A stretch of DNA of 14,035 nucleotides from Rhodospirillaceae bacterium (GCA_013349695.1 DUZD01000043.1:1-14035), one strand, 5' to 3'. Counted from the stretch's first letter, positions 7,828 through 13,755 are shown. The notes: generated by a model not told the origin, from the letters alone. Translations and numbers: made by a program.

Positions 7828-7863
7828 TTGATCGCTTTCGGGCTCTTCCCGTCTCGGTGGTTT

Positions 7864-8805
7864 TCATTGACCCGTCAGAATGTCCCGGGCGCGGGCGCAG
7901 TCGGTGGCGATTTGTGCCTTCAAATCGTCGAGCTCGTCAAATTTCTTTTCGGCCCGCAAATAATCGACCAGCCGCACCCGCAGGTGCCGGCCGTAAAGAT
8001 CGCCGTCGAAATCGAAGAGATGCACTTCCAAAATCACCTCCGTTGTGGGGAAAGTGGGGCGGTGTCCGAGATTGGCGGCGCCGTCCAGCCAGACCGTGTC
8101 GCGGCCCTTGTCGATGCCGGCCCTGACGGCGTAAACGCCGTTGGCGGGGCGCATGTATTCGCCGAGATGCATATTGGCGGTGGGAAAACCGATGGCTTGT
8201 CCGCGTTGATCACCCTTTTCCACGCGCCCCTCGACTTCATAGTCACGGCCCAGCATGCGGGCGGCGGCCCGGGGATCGGCGGCTTCAAGGCAGTCGCGCA
8301 CGCCGGTCGAGGAATAAATCTGCCCGTCGCCGTTCTCGACCGCCCTGACGCAGGAATAACCGAAACCTTGTTCTCGGCCCATGCGCAAAAGCAATTCGCA
8401 GTCGCCCTGGCGGCGGTGTCCGAAAACGAAATCGTAGCCCGAAACCACGTGATGGACGCCGAGTCCCTCGACCAGGACCTTACGGATGAAATCGGCGGCC
8501 GTGAGAAGGGAAAATTCACCGTCGAAGTGTAACACGATCATGTAATCGACACCCAGCTCCTCGATGTGATGGGCCTTGGTCCGGAAAGGGGTCAGGCGAA
8601 AGGGTTCGGCGTCGGGCCGGAAGAAACCGCGCGGGTGGGGCTCGAAGGTGAGCACCGCCAACGGCACCGCCGCCGCCCGCGCAATGTGGCCGGCCTCGGC
8701 GATCACCGCCTGATGACCGCGATGAACTCCGTCAAAGTTTCCGATGGCGGCGGCGGCGCCCCGCGCTTCCGCTGGCAGGGCTTCAAAATGGCGAAATATT
8801 CGCAT
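7864..8805 (-). CDS. ribF: Bifunctional riboflavin kinase/FMN adenylyltransferase
   Basis: Converts riboflavin to FMN and then FAD in the cytoplasm. The 313-residue protein has an N-terminal FAD synthetase domain with the nucleotidyltransferase motif GNFDGVHRGH (22-31), followed by TFEPHPR and the SSTGVR segment near 166-171. The C-terminal riboflavin kinase domain has the GFPTAN motif and an EVHLFDFDGDLYG stretch. The start matches the family's usual N-terminus (MRIFRH...). No Shine-Dalgarno sequence precedes the ATG. A candidate promoter places the transcript start within a few bases of it, so the message may be nearly leaderless. It heads the minus-strand block and is divergent from the M23 peptidase gene across 143 bp. 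Confidence 0.97.
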   Translation of the reverse strand: MRIFRHFEALPAEARGAAAAIGNFDGVHRGHQAVIAEAGHIARAAAVPLAVLTFEPHPRGFFRPDAEPFRLTPFRTKAHHIEELGVDYMIVLHFDGEFSLLTAADFIRKVLVEGLGVHHVVSGYDFVFGHRRQGDCELLLRMGREQGFGYSCVRAVENGDGQIYSSTGVRDCLEAADPRAAARMLGRDYEVEGRVEKGDQRGQAIGFPTANMHLGEYMRPANGVYAVRAGIDKGRDTVWLDGAANLGHRPTFPTTEVILEVHLFDFDGDLYGRHLRVRLVDYLRAEKKFDELDDLKAQIATDCARARDILTGQ

Positions 8806-8814
8806 GGCGGCAAA

Positions 8815-8843
8815 TAAGTGTCAGCGCCTTCAAGCCGGGTCAA
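8815..8843 (-). promoter_or_regulatory. Candidate ribF promoter
   Basis: On the minus strand TTGACC (8838-8843) lies 17 bases from CACTTA (8815-8820). The -35 matches consensus well and the -10 poorly. The implied transcript start is about 8808, only a few bases ahead of the ribF ATG (8803-8805). The other 8806-8948 sequence shows no gene. Confidence 0.4.
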
Positions 8844-8948
8844 GGGGAAACGACGCGAAAGCGGGAAAGTCGGTTGCCGAGTGAAAAAACGCGGGATCAA
8901 TGTTTCGGCGCTGTTTGCAAAGGCGGTCAGAGTTGCTAATGAAATGCC

Positions 8949-10025
8949 ATGAACGAAAAAACTTGGACATGGCCCCGCCCTCCGTCCTGGAGTTTCGCCG
9001 CCGCCCTGGCCTTCGCCATGGCGTTGCCGGCCACCGCCGGGGAAGCGGAGACTCCGTTTAAGATGGACATGCCGCTCGGTTGCGTTGCCGGCGAAAGCTG
9101 CTGGATCGTCAATTATGTCGATCACGATCCCACCGACGGCATTCGCGATTACACCTGCGGCGAGACCACCTACAACTTGCGCTCCAAGCGGTGGGGGAAC
9201 CGGCATTTGGGCACCGATATCGCCATCCGCGACCTGGGAGCCATGCGCCGGGGCGTCGAGGTGCTGGCGGCGGCGGCGGGAACAGCCGTCGGCGTCCGCG
9301 TCGGCGTGGAGGACCTATCCGTGCGTGAGATCGGCGTCAAGGCCTTGCAAGGCAAGTTATGCGGCAACCGCGTGGGAATCCTTCATCCCGGCGGCTGGTT
9401 GAGCCAGTACTGCCACCTGCGCAAAGGCAGCGTCGCGGTCAAGAATGGCGACAGGGTGAAGGCGGGTCAGCCCATCGGCCTGGTCGGCCTCTCTGGATTT
9501 ACCGAATACCCCCACCTCCACTTTCAGGTGATGAAACAAGTGGCCAAGGGCCAGAAGATCGTCGACCCCTTCGTCGGCCTTGAACGTACTGGGAAATGTG
9601 GCTTCGGCGACAATCCGCTGTGGAAAAGCAAGGTCCTGGCCAGCCTCCCCTACCGGCCGACCGCCCTTTACAACGCCGGCTTCGCCCCCGCGGCGCCCAA
9701 GCCGGAGGTGGCGCGGAGCGGCCGTTACAAGGACAAGGAGCTGTCCCGCCTGTCTCCGGCCCTGGTGCTTTGGGTGGACATCTTCCGGGTGCAAACGGGC
9801 GACAAACTGACTTTCCGCATCACCGGCCCGAACGGGGAAAAATTCCTGCGCTTTGGCGATATCATCAAGAAGAACCAGGCGCGGCGTTTCGTCTACGCGG
9901 GAAAACCCAGAAAGTCGGCGTCCTGGCCCCCCGGCGTATACCGGGGCGAGATTCGCCTGCTCCGCGAAAAGGGGCCGAAGGGGCGCGAGGAATACTCCGT
10001 CTCCCGCCAGGTGAGTCTCCGCTGA
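8949..10025 (+). CDS. Secreted M23-family metallopeptidase
   Basis: A predicted periplasmic or outer-envelope peptidase of the LytM/M23 type, whose members cut peptidoglycan cross-bridges. The 358-residue product has a signal peptide (residues 1-30, ending ATA). The zinc and catalytic residues are all present: H86 and D90 (HLGTD), H156 (QYCHL) and H189-x-H191 (HLHF). So it should be active, unlike EnvC-type degenerate forms. Six cysteines (45, 51, 70, 138, 155, 217) all lie in the catalytic two-thirds, suggesting disulfides. Residues about 240-358 form a second, beta-rich domain without cysteines. An in-frame TGA at 8940-8942 rules out an earlier start, and no clear ribosome binding site is seen. 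It ends 15 bp from the convergent recombinase-like ORF. Confidence 0.92.
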   Translation: MNEKTWTWPRPPSWSFAAALAFAMALPATAGEAETPFKMDMPLGCVAGESCWIVNYVDHDPTDGIRDYTCGETTYNLRSKRWGNRHLGTDIAIRDLGAMRRGVEVLAAAAGTAVGVRVGVEDLSVREIGVKALQGKLCGNRVGILHPGGWLSQYCHLRKGSVAVKNGDRVKAGQPIGLVGLSGFTEYPHLHFQVMKQVAKGQKIVDPFVGLERTGKCGFGDNPLWKSKVLASLPYRPTALYNAGFAPAAPKPEVARSGRYKDKELSRLSPALVLWVDIFRVQTGDKLTFRITGPNGEKFLRFGDIIKKNQARRFVYAGKPRKSASWPPGVYRGEIRLLREKGPKGREEYSVSRQVSLR

Positions 10026-10040
10026 CCCCGCCATCAAAAC

Positions 10041-10481
10041 TTACGCGGCGCCGCCGGGACGGCGCGTCACCAGCTTGGGAGTGGAACGCAAGGCACGCTT
10101 CGGGCGCCGGTTTGGCGATCCCGGTTTGGTTTTTGCCGAAGCCTGGGCGACGCCCGGCGCCTCCCCGGCGGCGGCACCCCGGCGGAAGTCTTCGGCGCGG
10201 AACAAATCGGCGCGCTGGCCCTTGCTCTCGGCCCGCGCCTTGATCTGGCGTAGCGTCCGCCTGACCGTCGGATGACGGTCCGGAGACCGAAGACAGCTCA
10301 GCAAATGCATCCGGGCGATGGCCTTGATGGCGTTGGCGATGGTCGGAAAACGGCGCCGGGGTTCGCACCACTTGGCGTAAGCGGCGACCGTCCAGGGGTT
10401 GGCCGGAATGTCATTCAGGCCCCGCTTTTGGCACCAGCGGGCGAATTCATTCCAGGCCTTTTCTTGAACTCTTTTCCTCAC
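10041..10481 (-). CDS. Tyrosine-recombinase N-terminal-domain-like protein
   Basis: A 146-residue ORF. Residues about 1-75 (AWNEFARWCQKRGL, NPWTVAAYAKWC, ANAIKAIARMH, PTVRRTLRQIK) resemble the SAM-like, core-binding N-terminal domain of phage-type integrases, which grips DNA next to the crossover site. Residues 76-146 are basic, low-complexity tail. No catalytic domain (Arg-His-x-x-Arg-Tyr) follows, so it cannot recombine DNA alone. The only start in this ORF is a GTG at 10481 with a poor ribosome binding site; the frame is open further upstream into the tRNA fragment. It could be a decayed integrase or a stand-alone DNA-binding protein. Its location 51 bp from a duplicated tRNA 3' half supports an element origin. 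Confidence 0.55.
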   Translation of the reverse strand: MRKRVQEKAWNEFARWCQKRGLNDIPANPWTVAAYAKWCEPRRRFPTIANAIKAIARMHLLSCLRSPDRHPTVRRTLRQIKARAESKGQRADLFRAEDFRRGAAAGEAPGVAQASAKTKPGSPNRRPKRALRSTPKLVTRRPGGAA

Positions 10482-10532
10482 CTTCGCACCCGTCGGACGG
10501 CATCGCCGCCAGCAATCATGAAATGCTTTAGC

Positions 10533-10577
10533 GGCGCGCCCGGCAGGATTCGAACCTGCGACCCCCAGGTTAGGAAT
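10533..10577 (-). repeat. Duplicated 3' half of tRNA-Arg(CCT), attachment-site-like
   Basis: A 45 bp direct repeat of 10670-10714 with one mismatch (G at 10569 for A at 10706), offset by 137 bp. It covers the 3' strand of the acceptor stem, the T arm, the variable loop and the anticodon-loop side of the tRNA. The sequence beyond 10577 no longer matches a tRNA, so this is a fragment and not a gene. Duplication of a tRNA 3' end is the footprint left by tyrosine integrases of genomic islands and phages. Confidence 0.8.
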
Positions 10578-10668
10578 ACCGGGGCCTATCTTTCCGCATC
10601 ATTCCCGAACCGGCTTGCCCGGTGTTTTGCCGATGTTACGTAAAATCCCACTAACCACTTGAAATTAT

Positions 10669-10745
10669 TGGCGCGCCCGGCAGGATTCGAACCTGCGACC
10701 CCCAGATTAGGAATCTGGTGCTCTATCCTACTGAGCTACGGGCGC
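10669..10745 (-). tRNA. tRNA-Arg (anticodon CCT)
   Basis: On the minus strand a full cloverleaf can be folded. The acceptor stem pairs GCGCCCG with CGGGCGC, with discriminator G and an encoded CCA (10669-10671). The D arm reads AGCTCAGTAGGATAGAGC. The anticodon stem CCAGA/TCTGG encloses the loop TTCCTAA, giving anticodon CCT for AGG codons. The T arm is GCAGG-TTCGAAT-CCTGC. The gene is intact. A TATACA -10-like box lies about 17 bp upstream. Its 3' half is duplicated at 10533-10577. Confidence 0.97.
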
Positions 10746-10761
10746 GGACGGCGGCAAGGAG

Positions 10762-10767
10762 TGTATA
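10762..10767 (-). promoter_or_regulatory. -10 box for tRNA-Arg
   Basis: TATACA on the minus strand, placed so that transcription would start about 10 bases before the tRNA 5' end. No good -35 hexamer is seen at normal spacing. Confidence 0.35.
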
Positions 10768-10827
10768 GCATATCCCGACGGTGGCGCGTCGGCGCCGAAT
10801 TCAACAGCCGGGGAAACCGGCGCGCCG

Positions 10828-11361
10828 TCAATCGCCAATAAAGGTGTTGATGGGGACGGAGAAATAGAGCATCGCCGATTCCGTTCCCGGATTGTCGTTG
10901 CCGAGGCTGGCGTTGGAATAATGGGAGATGGCGAGGCCGAGCCTGGAGCGGTTGTCAAAGCGGTAGGCGATTTCCAATTGCGAACGGAACTCGAGGGGAT
11001 AATCCAGGTCCAGGCCATCATCACCACCGTCGCCGCCGGTGTAATAACCGGGCGCGAAGCTGGGAGTGACGACGACGCGGTTGCCGAAGTACAGGTCCCA
11101 CAAGACGCCGGCGGAGAAAAAGAATTGGCTTGTCGTGGTCCCGGCGATGGCGGCGAAAGGTTTGAAATTTATATAGGGAACCTTGTAGTCGGAGCGGTAT
11201 TCCAATCTGAACTCGGCGCCTTCGTCCCGGCGCTTGTTAAAGTCATAGGCACCGGCTCCGAAGGAGATAAGCGCCGGGTCATCGGCGCGTGCCACGTCGG
11301 CGGCGAAACCCATTCCCAAGGCAAAAACAACCGCAATTGACACTTGTAAATGCGCCGCCAC
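10828..11361 (-). CDS. PagL-type lipid A 3-O-deacylase (acyloxyacyl hydrolase)
   Basis: An outer-membrane beta-barrel hydrolase that removes the 3-O acyl chain of lipid A, altering lipopolysaccharide. With the GTG start at 11361 the product is 177 residues. It has a classic signal peptide (residues 1-26, ending ARA) and a 151-residue mature part, the size of Pseudomonas PagL. The family's catalytic triad is visible as H147 and S149 in SHYSNAS and E161 in GTES; the 14-residue spacing from His to Glu matches PagL. I prefer this GTG because GGAGG lies 7 bases upstream. The ATG at 11397 overlaps a likely -10 box and gives an oddly long leader peptide. The gene stands alone, between the tRNA and a dispersed repeat. 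Confidence 0.88.
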   Translation of the reverse strand: MAAHLQVSIAVVFALGMGFAADVARADDPALISFGAGAYDFNKRRDEGAEFRLEYRSDYKVPYINFKPFAAIAGTTTSQFFFSAGVLWDLYFGNRVVVTPSFAPGYYTGGDGGDDGLDLDYPLEFRSQLEIAYRFDNRSRLGLAISHYSNASLGNDNPGTESAMLYFSVPINTFIGD

Positions 11362-11395
11362 CAGAACGCCTCCGAAAACCTCCCAGGAAGCTCGC

Positions 11396-11423
11396 ATCTT
11401 ACCGCAAAGAGGCAAAGTTACAA
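11396..11423 (-). promoter_or_regulatory. Candidate promoter of the lipid A deacylase gene
   Basis: On the minus strand TTGTAA (11418-11423) and TAAGAT (11396-11401) are separated by 16 bases. Transcription would start near 11389, giving a leader of about 28 bases that contains the GGAGG ribosome binding site before the GTG at 11361. It includes the alternative ATG in its -10 box, which argues against that start. Confidence 0.5.
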
Positions 11424-11471
11424 GGAAATTGCGGCGCCGCCGGCAAGCCGGGAGGTCGGCCGGTGGCATCG

Positions 11472-11537
11472 GAGCATGTCTATGTCGATAAGAATCGGCG
11501 CCAGCCCGCTCCGCCGCCGACCAATCTTGAAATGCTC
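11472..11537. repeat. Dispersed GAGCAT/ATGCTC repeat, copy 2
   Basis: The 66 bp longer relative of the element at 971-1025, bounded by the same GAGCAT and ATGCTC ends and sharing the CGACCAATCTTGAAATGCTC right arm. About 11 extra bases (CCGCTCCGCCG) sit in the centre, where an internal hairpin loop would be. Its right end abuts the prolyl iminopeptidase stop codon exactly, sharing one base of TAG. It lies downstream of that gene and upstream of the lipid A deacylase promoter. Confidence 0.7.
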
Positions 11538-12499
11538 TAAACCAGGCTTTTGAATTGTTCCGTGGCCCGGACCAGGGCCCGCCGGATTTCCGGCTCCATG
11601 GCCGAATGGCCGGCGCCGGGGACGATCACGTACTCGGCCCGAGGCCAGGCCCGGGCCAGTTCGTCGGCGCTGATGATGGGACAGATCACGTCATAACGTC
11701 CCTGGACGATGATGCCGGGAAGATGGCGGAGTTTGTCCAGGTTGGCGAGAAGATAGCCATCGTCGAGAAACAAACCGTGCTTGAGATAATGGGCCTCGAT
11801 ACGGGCCAAGGAGAGGGCGGCGTTGGAACCGCCGCTCGCCGTCCCGGCCGGCGTTTTCGGCAACAGGGTCGAGCAGGCGTTTTCATAGGCGCCCCAGGCC
11901 GCCGCCGCCGGAAGATGCACCCCGGGATCGGAATCGCTCAGGCGCCGGTAATAGCTTGCCAACAAATCGCCCCGTTCATCGGTGGGCAGAAAATCCGAAA
12001 AAGCCCGCCAGGCTTCCGGAAAAATTGCGCCCATGCCCGTCATGAACCAGTCGATTTCCCGTTGGCGGCCGAGGAAAACGCCGCGCAGAACGAAACCCAG
12101 ACATCGCTCGGCTTGCTCTATCCCGTAAGCCAGCGCCAAGGCGACGCCCCAAGAGCCGCCGAAAATCAGCCAGCGCTCGACGCCCAGGTGACAGCGCAAG
12201 CTTTCCATGTCGCCGAGCAGGTGTCGGGTAGTGTTGGCGGTAAGCTCCGCATAAGGCTTGGAACGGCCGGCGCCGCGCTGGTCGAAGATGATGATGCGGT
12301 AGTGCCGGGGGTCGAAGAAACGCCGATGCACCGGGCGCCCCCCGGCGCCTGGACCGCCGTGCAGGAAGAGGACGGGGACGCCTTGCTCGTCGCCCGACTG
12401 CTCCCAGTACATCCGATGACCGCCGTCAAGCTCCAGATAACCATGGTCGAAAGGCTTGATCGGCGGGTAAAGATCGATCTTTTCGTCGCTGGCGTCCAT
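11537..12499 (-). CDS. pip: Prolyl iminopeptidase (proline aminopeptidase)
   Basis: A cytoplasmic alpha/beta-hydrolase that releases N-terminal proline from peptides (family S33). The 320-residue protein is normal length. It shows the oxyanion motif HGGPG (47-51), the DQRGAGRS segment (73-80), the nucleophile elbow GGSWG with S116, the acid D270 (GRYDVICP) and the histidine H298 (GAGHS). The ATG at 12499 has AAGGAA at good spacing upstream. A weak promoter-like pair (TTGAAA with TTGATA, 17 bases apart) lies at 12567-12595. The stop codon abuts a dispersed repeat. The gene stands alone, downstream of a decayed region. Confidence 0.95.
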   Translation of the reverse strand: MDASDEKIDLYPPIKPFDHGYLELDGGHRMYWEQSGDEQGVPVLFLHGGPGAGGRPVHRRFFDPRHYRIIIFDQRGAGRSKPYAELTANTTRHLLGDMESLRCHLGVERWLIFGGSWGVALALAYGIEQAERCLGFVLRGVFLGRQREIDWFMTGMGAIFPEAWRAFSDFLPTDERGDLLASYYRRLSDSDPGVHLPAAAAWGAYENACSTLLPKTPAGTASGGSNAALSLARIEAHYLKHGLFLDDGYLLANLDKLRHLPGIIVQGRYDVICPIISADELARAWPRAEYVIVPGAGHSAMEPEIRRALVRATEQFKSLV

Positions 12500-12613
12500 T
12501 GGCGTTCCTTGCCGATCCTAGCGCATTTCCCGTTTGCACGGAATGAGGTTCCCGCCCGCCGAGAAATATCAATAACTCTCCGGACGGGCTTTCAATATGG
12601 TTCGCCGTTCGTC

Positions 12614-12627
12614 TGCGTTTAAACGCA
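12614..12627. repeat. 14 bp perfect palindrome
   Basis: TGCGTTTAAACGCA lies between the pip leader and the cupin pseudogene and overlaps the pseudogene's stop. Its role is unknown. Confidence 0.4.
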
Positions 12628-12801
12628 CCTCCCCGAACGCCTTTGCATCTTCAGGTCGACGTCGGGATAGGTGACGGCGCGCGGCCGCCGGCCTCCAGGT
12701 AGACCGCCGTCCCGGCCGGAAAGCCGGCGGCCATTGCGGAACACCCGCGGATAGAACGTGCCCGTCCGTTCGGGCACCGATCGCGGGTCAATCGCCGGCA
12801 A
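12619..12801 (-). pseudogene. Decayed cupin-domain protein gene
   Basis: Three pieces, in the order expected for a small COG3837-type cupin, lie in two frames. The first is the N-terminus PAIDPRSVPERTGTFYP, from the TTG at 12801. The second is MAAGFPAGTAVYLEAGGRAP at 12675-12734, in another frame. The last is the tail AVTYPDVDLKMQ, back in the first frame. In intact relatives roughly 80 residues with the metal-binding histidines (the HWHxxEDE region) lie between the first two pieces. A short histidine-containing stretch splits FPAGT from VYLE. Both are missing here. So the gene has at least two deletions plus compensating frameshifts and cannot make a cupin fold. The match is from memory of the family pattern, not from a search. 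Confidence 0.6.
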
Positions 12802-12901
12802 AATCGGTTGCGGATCGGTTGGCGTTTTTTTTCGGCTCCTCGACGTTGTAAGTGAAGTTCCACTGGTTTGTCCGTCCGCGGACGGCGTTATGATCGGCCA
12901 T
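12788..12901 (-). CDS. Unrecognised 37-residue small ORF
   Basis: Starts ATGGCCGATCAT on the minus strand, with a purine-rich GGCAAGAA about 4-11 bases upstream, and ends in TGA at 12788. The product begins MADHNAVRGR, continues TNQWNFTYNVEEPKKNAN and ends TDFAGD. It is polar, with no signal peptide, membrane segment or known motif. Its composition looks more protein-like than the shadow frames nearby. A perfect 14 bp palindrome (CCGTCCGCGGACGG, 12872-12885) lies inside it. It overlaps the cupin pseudogene start by 14 bp in another frame, so it may equally be a remnant of a longer gene. Confidence 0.3.
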   Translation of the reverse strand: MADHNAVRGRTNQWNFTYNVEEPKKNANRSATDFAGD

Positions 12902-13069
12902 TCATTTCTTGCCGAAGGGGTGGAGGAAAGTGGTGGAATCGCGGGCTCCGCAAACCCAGGTGAATTCCGCTTGCAACGACGAAGAGCCAGTTTTTCCTTG
13001 TTCCATGGTGTATGGGTCCCTCATGGAGGGTGCTTAAATCCCATGGAGGTTTCCCTGCGCCGGCGATTG
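12902..13069. other. Stretch without a recognisable gene
   Basis: No reading frame here resembles a protein I know, and none has a good start and ribosome binding site. A small hairpin, CCCTC-ATG-GAGGG, lies at about 13018-13030. It is flanked by the small ORF and the 79 bp inverted repeat. Confidence 0.4.
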
Positions 13070-13148
13070 GGTTTTCACCACAAAGACACCAAGGCACAAA
13101 TGGTTTTAACAAGTTCTTGGTGCCTTTCGAATCTTGGTGGTGAAAACC
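13070..13148. repeat. 79 bp inverted repeat of the CACCACAAAGACACCAAGG type
   Basis: The outer 11 bp are a perfect inverted repeat (GGTTTTCACCA 13070-13080 with TGGTGAAAACC 13138-13148). Pairing continues imperfectly inward through AAAGACACCAAGGCAC and its counterpart TGGTGCCTTTCGAATCTTGG. The left arm carries the 'TTCACCACAAAGACAC...AAGGCAC' sequence seen as a dispersed intergenic repeat in many unrelated bacterial genomes. Translated, it gives the spurious 'FHHKDTKAQ' peptide often mis-annotated as protein. It is probably a small non-autonomous or palindromic repeat. Confidence 0.7.
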
Positions 13149-13238
13149 TCTTTATGGCGAATCAAAGAATAAGATGTCAGGGTCGAATGCACGAGCGCCG
13201 GGGTTTCTCTTTTCGCCGCCACGGTGTAACGTTTTTAA

Positions 13239-13448
13239 GATGCTTGCCCGGCGCAAATGGATGGCAACGATCGTCGTCGCCTGTTGGCCATCTGTTATGT
13301 GAACGGCAAGGGTTTGAACGCCCTGATGGTCCGGGAAGGTTGGGCGCTCGCCGACCGCCGCTTCTCGGAAAAATACATCGCCGAGGAAAACGCCACCGAA
13401 CAGGCGAACAAGGGCCCGTGGGGCATGGAGTTCATGCCGCCTTGGTAA
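13239..13448 (+). pseudogene. C-terminal remnant of a thermonuclease (SNase family)
   Basis: The open frame after the TAA at 13236 encodes about 69 residues. From the ATG at 13257 they read as the C-terminal half of a staphylococcal-nuclease-like protein: DRRRLLAICYVNG, GLNALMVREGWALADRRFS, YIAEENATEQANKGPWGMEF and MPPW. In the family this is the part with the last catalytic arginine and the closing helix. The N-terminal barrel, with the other catalytic arginine and the glutamate, is absent, and no matching sequence lies upstream. The DRRR stretch also looks two residues short of the usual DRYGR. It is best read as a truncated pseudogene; a 63-residue peptide could still be made. Confidence 0.75.
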
Positions 13449-13509
13449 TGGCGAAAAAATCAATGATGACGAGTTGCCTTGGCGAGAGAGGGCTCCGAGA
13501 AGGTGAACC

Positions 13510-13755
13510 ATGGAAGAAGTCAAGGTATCGATCAACGAGATTTACATTCCCATGAAGCACCGCGACTGCGTCAATCCCGAGACGGTCGCGGAAATCGCCG
13601 AAAGCATCCTCGAAGACGGCCAGAAAACGCCGATCCAGGTGCGCCAGGGAAAGGGCCGGTTGGTCCTGGTGACCGGCAAACATCGGCTAGAGGCATGCAA
13701 GGCCTTGGGCGAAGAGGAAATCACCGCCATCTTCGTCGACGCCAGGCGCTATTAG
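13510..13755 (+). CDS. Stand-alone ParB-N/Srx-like domain protein
   Basis: An 81-residue protein made up only of a ParB N-terminal-like (ParB/Srx fold) domain. It opens with VSINEIYIPM. It then shows the helix NPETVAEIAESILEDGQKTPI (22-42), matching ParB box I (xLAxSIxxxGxxxPI). The GKHRLEA motif at 56-62 corresponds to box II (GxxRxxA), which binds nucleotide in ParB. No helix-turn-helix or dimerisation domain follows, so it is not a chromosome-partition ParB. Small single-domain members occur near phage and mobile-element genes and are largely uncharacterised. GAGAAGG lies 7 bases before the ATG, and a terminator follows at 13797. It lies 61 bp after the thermonuclease remnant and looks intact. 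Confidence 0.8.
   Translation: MEEVKVSINEIYIPMKHRDCVNPETVAEIAESILEDGQKTPIQVRQGKGRLVLVTGKHRLEACKALGEEEITAIFVDARRY

Noticed and set aside
6877..8532. A 551-residue open frame on the plus strand
   Set aside because: It lies antisense across the 5' half of ileS and most of ribF, both with clear family motifs. Long antisense frames are common in GC-rich DNA, and the translation resembles no protein.
10578..10668. A second complete tRNA between the repeats
   Set aside because: The sequence beyond the 45 bp copy has no D arm or 5' acceptor strand, so only a 3' half exists.
12520..12560. Possible additional dispersed repeat upstream of pip (TTTCCCGTTTGCACGGAAT)
   Set aside because: It forms only a short bulged hairpin and has no second copy in this window, so I cannot support it as a repeat family.
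12758..13555. A 265-residue plus-strand frame through the decayed region
   Set aside because: It runs through the known intergenic repeat (FHHKDTKAQ), across the nuclease remnant in the wrong frame and into the ParB-N gene, so it is a chance open frame.
13449..13556. 35-residue ORF whose ATG overlaps the nuclease remnant stop
   Set aside because: It has no ribosome binding site of its own and overlaps the start of the ParB-N gene, and the peptide shows no recognisable pattern.
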